This document shows, piece after piece, positions 20,800 to 29,171 of a stretch of 29,560 nucleotides of DNA (position 1 is the stretch's first letter; every line of letters begins with the position of its first letter). Source of the stretch: Oehlia diaphana. Its lineage: Eukaryota; Glomeromycota; Glomeromycetes; Glomerales; Glomeraceae. The notes under the pieces were generated by a model. The model was not told the origin of the DNA and made no database searches. It worked only from the letters and a program-made list of their open reading frames with translations. Both the position numbers and the translations under genes were made by a program. The DNA lies in contig QZLH01000090.1 of NCBI GenBank assembly GCA_003833135.1, positions 25,077 through 54,636 on the forward strand. Direction: 5' to 3'.

Positions 20800-23725
20800 T
20801 TTTATGCTTCAAAATGAGGTAATAGATAAGCATATATATAATTCATCATATTGATTCTGACAAGGCCATTTCCAATAAAATAGTTTTAAAATCCCTTTGA
20901 TTATTTTAATCTTTGACTTTTTTATTTAATTTTTTTTATAACCCTCAGAATCATTGGTATGATTAGGTTCAAGGTTAATTAATGAAGTTCCAGATAATCC
21001 TTTTATTTGCTGCTTAAGCAATATCATCATCACTTGATAAATTATATCTAATTCGTAAATATATTTAATTGTATACATTATCTAAAAATGATAGTATAGT
21101 ATAATTAAATATTATAATCAATTGATTTCAATTGGATTACAATTTATTAATGCATTATATTAATCTACTATTATTTTTATCTCTTCAGGTTTAAGAAACA
21201 ACTAACTCAGAATTTCAATATTATACTAAATATGCCAATAACTCACAATTGCTATAAGTTTAGAGTTGTGATAATATAGACCATTGTCTGATATTACTTT
21301 GATCTATTTAGACTTTTTACTTATTGTTCAAATACTACTTTAAATGCTGATATTGTGAACTAAACATTCTGCTTGGTATCCAAAAACCAATAATCATAAG
21401 CAAGTTCTAATATTTAATTTATTTGAATTTGTTTTTCTTATAAATATTAAAATAGTATGCAAGGTCCATCTCACATTTTCCAAAAAAATATTGCTTTATT
21501 TTACATGCTGATTGTAATAATATTCACATTTTATAATTAATAATAATAAATGCATTACTTGAATCCAATTCAGCTAATATGGTATAATTGGTATTAAACT
21601 GAATATTTAGAAATACTTTGTATACTTAGTGTAAAAGATAGTACAACAGGTGTTCTTTAGCTTCAGTAAATTGTAATTGATAATTTTTTAAAATATTTTC
21701 AGTTATGAAATCAAAAAATTCAAAAAATTGATTGCATTTCAAATATTGTATTTTATATTTATTTTATATTTTTCAAATGCATATGGTAAACAAAAAGAAA
21801 TATAAGGATTATAAATAACTTGATCACCTGGATTAACTGTTAATTCTTTTCAAAACCTTACTTTAATTGTCTTTTCAGTTTGTCAAATTAATCAAGAATC
21901 ATATTCTAAAATATCTTTAATAAGTAATTTGTATTATTGTAAAAGGTAAATATGATTTAGTTTCAACTAACCATAATTGTTTTATCCTTGAAATTATCCC
22001 ATATTATATTGGCCAAATTCTCAAATATTTCAAATCTATAATCATTGCATATTTGATATAAACCTTCAGCATTATCACGATATTTCAGATTAGTGAAATT
22101 TTTTAGGCGTATCATAAAAGTTAATCTTTTTATACCATTTGGATAAGTTTTGATAAATTTATTTCATAATTTACATTTTTGATCTCAAAAATATAGAACT
22201 GATAACTCTGTTTTTGCATTTATATAGTAAGAACTCATAGTAACATTTTCATGATTTTGAAAAAAATAGTAAATTATTTTTCTTACATTACTTAAATATT
22301 GAACTTTTCTTTTTATTTTATTTATAGGTGAAGCATCTGAACCATATAGTCTTGTATATTTTCATGCATTAGTTATAATACTAAAAGCCACCTGGTACTA
22401 TGCAAAAAAATCAAAAAAATTAAATATATTTAGAATTATATAATAATTTAGCTACTTTTACTTATATACTTCTAATTCCTATATTAAATCTTTATATTTA
22501 AACTTTAATGCAATAATAGATAAAATACGAATTTTGCCATTCTGTCCTTTTTTATATAAATTTATTGCATCACAAAAACTTTTTCAAAGTAAATCTTCTT
22601 ATATCTTTTTTATTCTTGATATTAAGCAATTTGAAATTATATAAATTTTCTAATATTTGTTTATGTGCTTTATTATTATAGACTCTACTCTAAAATTCAA
22701 TTTGAGATTCTTCATGTGAAAAGAGGATTATATTTGAACATCCACATGTTTTAAACATAGTATACCATGCTCTTAGCTTTTTGTCTTGCAATTTGTAATT
22801 CTCTGGATATATTTTAATCAATATACTAGATGGAAATTGAACAATAGAACTTTTTTATTTATACCAATCATAGAATAATTTTGACTAGTTAATCATTTTA
22901 TTTAGAAGTTTACGTAATTTAATGTGTCAGTCAAATACTTTGTAAGTTTTTCATAATTAGTATTCCATTCATCAATTACTTCAGATTGTAATAAATTTTG
23001 AGTAGTTTTATGGGTAATTCTGAAGAGATGTGATTCAGAAAATTTTTTATGTATACCAACTTTTTTCCAGATATCATCTGGCATTGATCTGGTAAATTGC
23101 TCAATTTTATCAGCATTACAATATATTTCTAAAATACATTGGTTATCTTCCAATTTCAATAAAAATAAGTGCTATACATTCCGATATTATGTAATAAAGG
23201 AAGAAGTAAAACCCTCTCCAGCTCCATAATACCCATCTTTGGATGAATAGCCAAGATCCAAAATTACAACTGATAATTTTTCAATCTGAAGAAATATTAA
23301 AAAAAATTCTATTTTATCAAGTAATTTTTGAATAATTTTTTCATTCTCAAAACCAATAACTCCTATACCAGAATACTCAGTTTTAGTCCCAAAAACTTCC
23401 TTATAATATAAGTTTATGGCTGTTGAAGGGTAAGGTTCTATTTTTGAACTTATGTTCTCCAACTACATTGAAAACCAGGTTTATATTCATTTTCATTATT
23501 TTGAAGGACTGTAATTATGAAGTCCTTGCCATTAAAATTACAACTAACATGCATGTATAAGTGAAATGGTATGGTAAAAACTATGTTTTTATCTTTCAAA
23601 TTTAATGAAATAGTTTTCCACCAATCTTGTGCAAAAATACCATAATGTAATGTTGGAGAAATAAGCCCAATTCCTAAAAGTTTTGAAGTAAAATGACGTT
23701 TTTTAGACATTTGGCTCGTGAACAA
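20800..23725 (-). mobile_element. Relic of a large transposase-like protein gene
   Basis: A single minus-strand coding region can be followed for ~2.9 kb through many lesions. The N-terminal part starts near 23710 (MSKKRHFTSKLLGIGLISPT). A frameshift follows near 23450-23462, then VFGTKTEYSGIGVIGFENE and SSKDGYYGAGEGF. Two stops (TAA, TAG) occur at about 23170-23190, then SMPDDIWKKVGIHKKF. After another frameshift near 22900 come KIYPENYKLQDKKLRAWYTM and FKTCGCSN. Further along is KVISDNGLYYHNSKLIAIV (GAC of SDNG at 21286-21288), with two Trp-position TAG stops just after (21226-21228, 21202-21204), and finally YWKWP near 20860. The order fits a multi-copy Rhizophagus protein family as I remember it. 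The SDNG block, followed by a Trp- and Glu-containing block and a D-x-H-like remnant, suggests a DDE-type transposase. That assignment is inference. Confidence 0.72.
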
Positions 23726-24512
23726 CTTTACATTCAGAAATACGGTTTTTAATTAATAAATTTCCATCAAATTTTATTATCGTTTTCATCACCTGACTCA
23801 CAGATTACCAATTAAACATAAAATATATAATCATATAAAAATTGTAAAATAATTATTAACATTAAAAGATTTATTAAAAATAAAATAACTAGGTAATTGG
23901 AATAATTTCTATGTTGATCCTTTGATATACGTAAGCAATTATATCATTATCATTATTAAAATGATCTTCACCTCCGGCCTAATTACTTCGGACTATTAAT
24001 GTTACACAAAATATAGCCGATCCCTATAATTCCGATTTATTCTATCTTCCGAAGTGTAAAATTAATCCTATAGTTATGACACTACAACAGGATGGTGATG
24101 TTAATAATAATTTTGTTTCTGCATTTCTTAATCGACGGTATGGTGGTACTCTACCGATCTAACTAGTTCGGAGTGTGATCTCCAGCTCGGGAGATTTTTT
24201 TGCTGAGCCACAGATTGTGCGACAAAAAAAAAATGTGGATCATCAATCAGGTCTTGTGCGACATATTAATTTTTGCATATAACGAAAAGAAAATATATAT
24301 GTTAACCAGTATATTTTTTTGCCGAACAAACATGAGAAAATGTGAAAGAAAGTCTACATGCAACACAGGACCTACTCTAAAAGTAAATAGTGACGACAGA
24401 AGCATATGTTATGAAAGGCTGAGGGACTCGCAATTTGGAGATCACCAGGCGTAAAGTCAAACCAAATGTCTTGCAGGGTAGATCTACATGTGAAAAGGTA
24501 TGAGGATTCCAT
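23726..24512. other. Boundary region, no supported gene
   Basis: GC rises from about 23930. A short plus-strand stretch at 24077-24160 reads MTLQQDGDVNNNFVSAF, then stops; it may be an exon fragment. An 84-codon frame at 24200-24454 is open but unrecognisable. The phrase TGTGCGACAT followed later by TTGCCGAACA occurs at 24255-24330 and again at 25435-25475, hinting at a small dispersed repeat. Confidence 0.4.
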
Positions 24513-24704
24513 TTGCATGTGTTTTCATGGAACTATTGGCATCATACAACAATACTAATTACGCCTCATATCTCCTTAACTTTTTCCCGGCAAGATATAA
24601 AGCATGTAGTGGTATGTGGAAGTTCACCCAACTTCCATTTCTCCTTCAAAGCTACGCCTTTTCAGGAGAGACAGATATCCTATTTTCGAGGGAAGTTTTA
24701 TTAA
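24513..24704 (+). pseudogene. Possible coding fragment upstream of the Crinkler relic
   Basis: A 63-codon open frame whose second half, including KHVVVCGSSPNFHFSFKATP, reads like real protein. The first half does not. An overlapping frame (24500-24718) is also open, so one of the two is chance. No domain was recognised and there is no clear splice context. It lies 136 bp before the Crinkler-type fragment and on the same strand, so it may belong to the same broken locus. Confidence 0.25.
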
Positions 24705-24839
24705 GAGCAACTTTTTAACATTTTGAAGTATATTTGTCCCGAAAAAAATTTATTTTTTTGAGGTAATGTAAATGCCAGAAGTTATGTATGCATGCAAGCG
24801 AAAATTTCTCACAATGGGCCTTGTATTTAGAAAAGCAAG

Positions 24840-25167
24840 ATGTCTTCCACTATCCAGGAAATTAGCAATATTCGCCTCAACTGCTTTGTTTGTGGTGAGA
24901 CCGTGAAAGATATTTTCTCTTTAGTAATTGATAAGAATTTGACCATCAATAACCTGGAAGCTAAGATCAAAACTTTCCGGCAAGATTTACAAGAAATAAA
25001 GATCGATCTATAAAAAAGATTTCGCTCAGGACAATAATGCTTTAGTCTCTACTGAAATAACTCTAAAGAAAGACAGGGGAGGGGGTATTAATTGATCCGC
25101 AAAAAAAAATATTTCTCAATATTTTCCACGGGAATACTACTACTCAATAGCCTTATCTTCCGGTAGA
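24840..25167 (+). pseudogene. Crinkler (CRN)-type N-terminal domain fragment, frameshifted
   Basis: An ATG at 24840 opens a 57-codon frame ending in TAA at 25011. Residues 10-43 (beginning NIRLNCFVCGETVKD, then the FSLVIDKNLTI strand) match the ubiquitin-like Crinkler N-terminal domain that fungal and oomycete CRN host-targeted effectors share. Just past the stop, a one-base frame change gives a second stretch from 25018. It has an in-frame TGA at 25093 and the block NISQYFP, which corresponds to the end of the Crinkler header before the HVLVxxP-like strand. No signal peptide is present, as is usual for Rhizophagus CRNs. At least one frameshift and one stop make it non-functional unless unusual splicing rescues it. 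The C-terminal effector domain may be the relic that begins 385 bp downstream. Confidence 0.65.
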
Positions 25168-25552
25168 TGGTAAAAAGGTCCTATTAACATCTTCATATAC
25201 CCCCAGATAGTGGTGAAAGAAAATCCCTCAGATACTGGGCTCTAGCGAGAGGAGTCTTGCCAGCATACCATTGGCCTTGCTACTTTTTTTTATTCACATA
25301 ATGTAAAGCGATCTATTCGCAATTTTTATGTACTGTAAGCCGGGTCCCGGCAACATTTTTTATTTCATAAATAAAGTATTATTATTTTATCGAATTTACA
25401 TGAGAAAGCGGATCACGTACAATGATGCAATACCTGTGCGACATAAAAACTTATATTACTTTCCTTGCCGAACAGAAATAAATTTTTCTCATTCCGGAAC
25501 GTAAAACTATTTTTTGTCTGAGCCAAACTAGCTTATATAAAAACGCAACACT
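25168..25552 (+). other. Spacer between the two effector-like relics
   Basis: No sustained frame is open. It contains TATATAA at 25534-25540, but this lies only 13 bases before the ATG at 25553, too close to be that gene's TATA box if the ATG is the start. It also holds a second occurrence of the TGTGCGACAT...TTGCCGAACA words. Confidence 0.4.
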
Positions 25553-26641
25553 ATGTCTGAACTAATATTCCTGTTTCTACCTACCTCTGTTGCTGGAAAT
25601 GAGACGGTCACGCTGGCAGACGACATTAAAAATATAACACAGCCAAGCTTATAGAATTTTGCGCGGGAAGAGGACTTAGGGCTCATAAAGGATGATTTTG
25701 ATATAATCGAAAACGAGAGGATTAATGGCCGTGCCTTCATCAATATAACCAAAGAAGAACCCAGAAGCTATGGCATGAAAGAAGGGCTCGCAAAAATCTT
25801 GCCGACTTCGCTAAGGAGTGTAAAGATAAAAAGAAGCGTGCGTTTTCCTCGTATCGCAGTTTAGAGGAGGTGTTAGAAAAATATCGCATAGAAGCAATAG
25901 CATAACGAGCATCCCTCAGTTTGAACTAGGTACGTTAGCTGGTAACACCGGTACTGCTTCATGTAATTTTTTTTATTATTAAAATTAATTCCATTGACTT
26001 ACGCATTTTATAGTTTCTCGCCCAATAGATGAAAATTCCAAGGAGTTTAAGCTCTGCATTGACGATATTCTCCGCAGGATAAAAAATATGGGCCTAGTTG
26101 TAGATAGTAACGAGGCTATGCGTTGTGAGTATATTTCAATGATCCTTCATATCGCTGTCGGCATCCTCGGAGGATTGGTAATCTTGCCTCAGATGAATGC
26201 CTGGTGAAAAAAGTTCCGGCCGTGTTGATTATGAGATCAAGAAAATCTTGGACTATTTGCTCGAGGAAATAATATGTATAACCGATGGGAAGCAAAACCA
26301 GCCAGAGGAGTAGCTCAGAACCTTATGCAATGTCAAATTTCATGTGATATAAGTGGCGTTAGATTTTGTCCTTTCTGCATTTTCAATTTGTGCATTACTA
26401 ACTCACATTTTTCATGTAACAGCAACTGATTGGTATTTGAATCCTGCACAGTACCAAAGGTACTTAGTACTTACTATACGAAATAATCTCACTCATTGAA
26501 GACGCCCTTAATGAATTGCGCAGAAGTGAGAAGAGAATTTTGGGAATAATAGTGGGTTTGTTAAAGGATAGGATGTCTGTTAGTGATGAATCCGCGCTTA
26601 AGAAGCATCATTTGCTTGAAAGAAAAAATCGAGAAAAATAA
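25553..26641 (+). pseudogene. SAM-domain / PD-(D/E)XK-like nuclease gene relic (CRN-associated family)
   Basis: The first exon starts at ATG 25553 and includes a stretch beginning ETVTLADDIKNIT. TAG (25652) then interrupts a SAM-like helical domain (FAREEDLGLIKDDFDII; ERINGRAF; SYGMK). A one-base loss in an A tract near 25795 shifts the frame to ADFAKECKDKKKRAFSSY, and a second shift near 25895 leads to TSIPQFEL. A clean GT-AG intron (25930-26013, GTACGT to TTATAG) joins in phase to IDDILRRIKNMGLVVDSNEA. After a shift near 26200 comes GRVDYEIKKIL with ICITDGKQNQ, resembling the D and E-x-K blocks of PD-(D/E)XK nucleases, though Asp replaces Glu. Another shift is at about 26308, then a probable intron ending GTAACAG, then a terminal exon (IIVGLLKDRMSV) stopping at 26639. 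Four or more small lesions indicate a pseudogene of a Rhizophagus effector-like family that I recognise from memory. Confidence 0.72.
25930..26013 (+). other. Intron inside the SAM/nuclease relic
   Basis: 84 nt, donor GTACGTTAGC and acceptor ACGCATTTTATAG. The phase is kept exactly across it (CTA G joined to TT TCT), so the splice sites are intact even though the exons are broken. This suggests recent decay. Confidence 0.75.
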
Positions 26642-27088
26642 CCGGCTGTATTTTTTTTCGCATGTACTGTACATTAGCATAGAACGTTATGTATCACAGA
26701 TAAAGAGGGTCTTTTTCGACGTTTCTATCTTTGTATTGCAAAATTTCTAATGTAGTCCCGAGGTCTCAAATCAGAAGTAATACGATTTGGAAAAGTTGTC
26801 ACTACAACTCTCAATCTTTGAGTCTCGTGCAACTCAGATTTTTTTGTGAAAGTCGAGGAGGGATAAAGAAGCCAAGAAAACAGAGAAATCTCGGAAATTT
26901 TATGACCTGCTGTATCAGATCTGGATAAAATTGACTATGTAGTGACTAGCCAAAAATTTATTTTATGCTCATATATTGATACATTCTCTATTTTCGTTAC
27001 AAAAACATACTAAAACATGGTTCAAATAAAAAATAAATTGCAGATAGATCTTAAAGTAACAACAAATATACAAAAATAATAAATAAAT
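26642..27088. other. Intergenic with a weak coding trace
   Basis: On the plus strand at about 26850-26945 a stop-free stretch reads SRRDKEAKKTEKSRKFYDLL. It is highly charged and protein-like but too short and isolated to call. The longer frame at 26731-26928 overlaps it in another phase and is probably chance. The remainder is AT-rich 3' flank. Confidence 0.35.
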
Positions 27089-27598
27089 TCATTTTTTTCC
27101 GACAGTGACGGTATAAAGTTCATTACCAGGACCAGATACTTTGGTTTCAACGACATATTTAGCAGTATCATAATCTTTTGTGTCATATTTATTACCAAAT
27201 AGAGGAGTATCCCAGGTAATAGTTATGGAGGTCGGCGGAGATCCATCAATAATGTTATAAGTGATACTTCCTTTCGTCCCAGTATATGTACCCGGAGTCA
27301 CGCCATTTGAAATGGCAGCAATATTCAGAATTTGACCATTTGGAACCGTTTTGAATTTCGCTGGGTCGCACTCTGGAGTTATCCATTTACCAGTTTCAAG
27401 AGAACTTGTAGCATAGGACATACTTTGGCCACTATTATTAATAACGATTATTGATGCACCGGGTATGCCTGGGGACGGAGCATTAGACGCAGTATGTTGC
27501 AAATTAGAGCATGATTGAGCATGAATAAGTTTTGGTGAGAGTATCAGAAAAATGAAGAATAATAATTTATAAGGCATTAGGTATTTTTTTTTGTACAT
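27089..27598 (-). CDS. Small secreted beta-rich protein, aegerolysin/crystal-protein-like
   Basis: A 169-residue intronless frame with ATG at 27598 and TGA at 27089. Residues 1-28 are a classic signal peptide: a basic start, a hydrophobic core LLFFIFLIL and a probable cut after IHAQ. The mature ~140 residues hold two Cys (30 and 77, a likely disulfide) and alternating beta strands: ASIIVINNSGQS, ETGKWITPECD, GTKGSITYNI, ITITWDTPLFGNKY and ELYTVTVG. The order of an N-terminal NNSG strand, a mid GT-x-GS-x-TY strand and a W-D-x-P-x-x-G-x-x-Y block near the end resembles the aegerolysin / bacterial crystal-protein ET79 fold of small lipid-binding proteins. That match is by eye and tentative. The frame stays open 67 codons further upstream, but that part is translated minisatellite and not coding. 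GC and codon use look normal and there are no lesions. The likely role is extracellular; the target is unknown. Confidence 0.72.
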   Translation of the reverse strand: MYKKKYLMPYKLLFFIFLILSPKLIHAQSCSNLQHTASNAPSPGIPGASIIVINNSGQSMSYATSSLETGKWITPECDPAKFKTVPNGQILNIAAISNGVTPGTYTGTKGSITYNIIDGSPPTSITITWDTPLFGNKYDTKDYDTAKYVVETKVSGPGNELYTVTVGKK

Positions 27599-27610
27599 TT
27601 TGATATGAAG

Positions 27611-27892
27611 TCGAGGATTATAAATAAGAAAAACGCAAATGAGTGTTAAAATATGGTAATCGAGGATTATAAATAAGAAAACGCAAATGAGAGTTAAAAT
27701 ATGGTAATCGAGGATTATAAATAAATAAGAAAAACGCAAATGAGTGTTAAGATATGGTAATCGAGGATTATAAATAAGAAAAACGCAAATGAGAGTCAAG
27801 ATATGGTAATCGAGGATTATAAATAAGAAAAACGCAAATGAGTGTTAAAATATGGTAGTCGAGGATTATAAATGAATGTTAAAATATGGTAA
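27611..27892. repeat. ~49-bp minisatellite, five full units plus one partial, in the promoter position
   Basis: Units start TCGAGGATTATAAATAAG at 27611, 27660, 27708, 27761 and 27810 (49, 48, 53, 49 and 49 bp), with a shortened unit at 27859. Unit 3 carries an extra AAATA-type slip. Differences between units are few (GTGTT/GAGTT/GAGTC, AAATATGG/AGATATGG). The array ends 12 bp upstream of the ATG of the secreted-protein gene. In that gene's direction every unit contains TTCTTATTTATAATCC, a TATA-like sequence; the nearest one is ~15-30 bp from the ATG. Confidence 0.92.
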
Positions 27893-27918
27893 ATGAGTGA
27901 TAATCGATAGATTTCTGA

Positions 27919-28364
27919 ACTGATATTGTTAATCGCTATGCTGAACTTACTTGTTTCTCATCTGAAGATTTGGAATTGTTTCCAGTTCGAGTACCGCCCA
28001 GAAACGCGACTAGTGATTTACCCGAATCTACCAAACAATCCTCATCTTAAAAGCAGAAGACCTCAACTAACTGATACGTAACCCGCAATCGCAGACCCAG
28101 GCAATCTTACTGATTTATATGGTGCGATCATTACGGCTGAAGACAAAATAGAGCTACAAATCAAGAGATTATTATGCGATATTATTCGTTTGAGGAAGAA
28201 CTTGAAAATATGTTCGAGAAAAGAATAGAAAATGCAGAAAGATTTATGATTTATTCAACACCATTGGGTTTGATAAGATACCACGGGTAAAGAGCTTTCC
28301 AGTGTCGCATATCTACGGATTAAGCTGGGACGATATCGATACCCTTGGTGAGAAAATTAGATAG
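27919..28364 (+). pseudogene. Frameshifted relic of a repeated protein family
   Basis: Protein-like sequence runs through three frames in order. It starts with 27919-28047, including NRYAELTCFSSEDLELFPVR, then TAA. The next part, from 28100, reads GNLTDLYGAIITAEDKIEL. A shift near 28155 gives NQEIIMRYYSFEEELENMF, and a shift near 28233 gives RKIYDLFNTIGFDKI, VKSFPVSHIYGLSWDDID and a TAG at 28362. The KIYDLF..IG.DKI..VKSF...I..LS.DDI pattern matches a C-terminal module that I remember as very abundant in Rhizophagus predicted proteins; its function is unknown to me. There are at least two frameshifts plus a stop and no intron signs at the breaks. It lies head-to-head with the secreted-protein gene across the minisatellite. 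Confidence 0.55.
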
Positions 28365-29171
28365 GTTACTGCTCCACAGTCACGTGATTTTCGCTGATGG
28401 GCCGTTGTTACTCCTCTCTGAAATAAAATAAAATAAATAACATTGATTAAAAAAACATTAGATTAAAAAAGGAGAAAAGCCCGATATGGGAAAACTTTAT
28501 TTGATAAGCACATGCAAAACGCCTCTGGCTAATTCATTGGCAGGGCAAAAATAATCTAAAGGGAAGGATTATATTTTTGCGTTTCAAAATTCTCTGAATG
28601 AACAAACATAATAGGTTTTTTAATCAATGTATGCTACATGCGGAATGATGTATGATTTGCGTGATATGGCGTATCTATACAGTATCTATTTTATTTTTAT
28701 TTTTAAAACCATGTGAACACGATTACAGAAAGATAATAAAGAACTACATAAGAAGTTATAAATCATTATCTAAAACTACGCTATAATCGAAACCGTCCGA
28801 AGGCTGGTGTGTATATGTAAAAACGTGGAGGATCAACCGAAGCATCACCTACCTAAAAAAGAATGCACTAGGGATGAAAGGCGGTAGCAATCTAAAACTA
28901 AAAAGAAAGAGATCCGTATTGTTCTTTCAGCCAACTAGGGCTGCCACCTGTAAATACTGTCAGAGGTGGAATGATTCACACTATTCTTATTGTTGTACGA
29001 TGGTATGGTATTTTGTACATAGGGGTTACCTAATAAGTAAGATGTAAAATACTACTGGTAGAGGTATATATAAGTGACTAAAAAAAAAATAAACTATCAG
29101 CCAGTCACTGTAAAATCTAACCAAAAAGTAAAGAAATAAACTGATAGTTTGCGTTAAGTGTTAGTATGATA
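28365..29171. other. Intergenic, weak minus-strand coding trace and hairpins
   Basis: On the minus strand near 28760-28850, after a TTTTTTAG acceptor-like site, the sequence reads VGDASVDPPRFYIY in one frame and QPSDGFDYSVVLDNDL, then a stop, in another. This could be a decayed final exon. Inverted pairs are CCACCT/AGGTGG at 28950-28976, AAACTATCAG/CTGATAGTTT at 29091-29100 and 29141-29150, and GTGACT/AGTCAC at 29074-29108. TATATATAA at about 29067 is TATA-like but has no plus-strand gene after it. Confidence 0.4.

Noticed and set aside
24200..24454. 84-codon plus-strand open frame
   Set aside because: No recognisable content, and it is not continuous with the Crinkler fragment.
25528..25752. 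74-codon minus-strand open frame
   Set aside because: It is antisense to the SAM-domain segment, which is the meaningful strand.
26731..26928. 65-codon plus-strand open frame
   Set aside because: A better protein-like stretch lies in another frame; this one looks like chance.
27599..27799. 67-residue N-terminal extension of the secreted protein
   Set aside because: It is translated minisatellite; unit lengths are not multiples of three, and the signal peptide begins at the ATG at 27598.
27611..27892. CRISPR-like array
   Set aside because: Units are contiguous tandem repeats without unique spacers, in a eukaryotic context.
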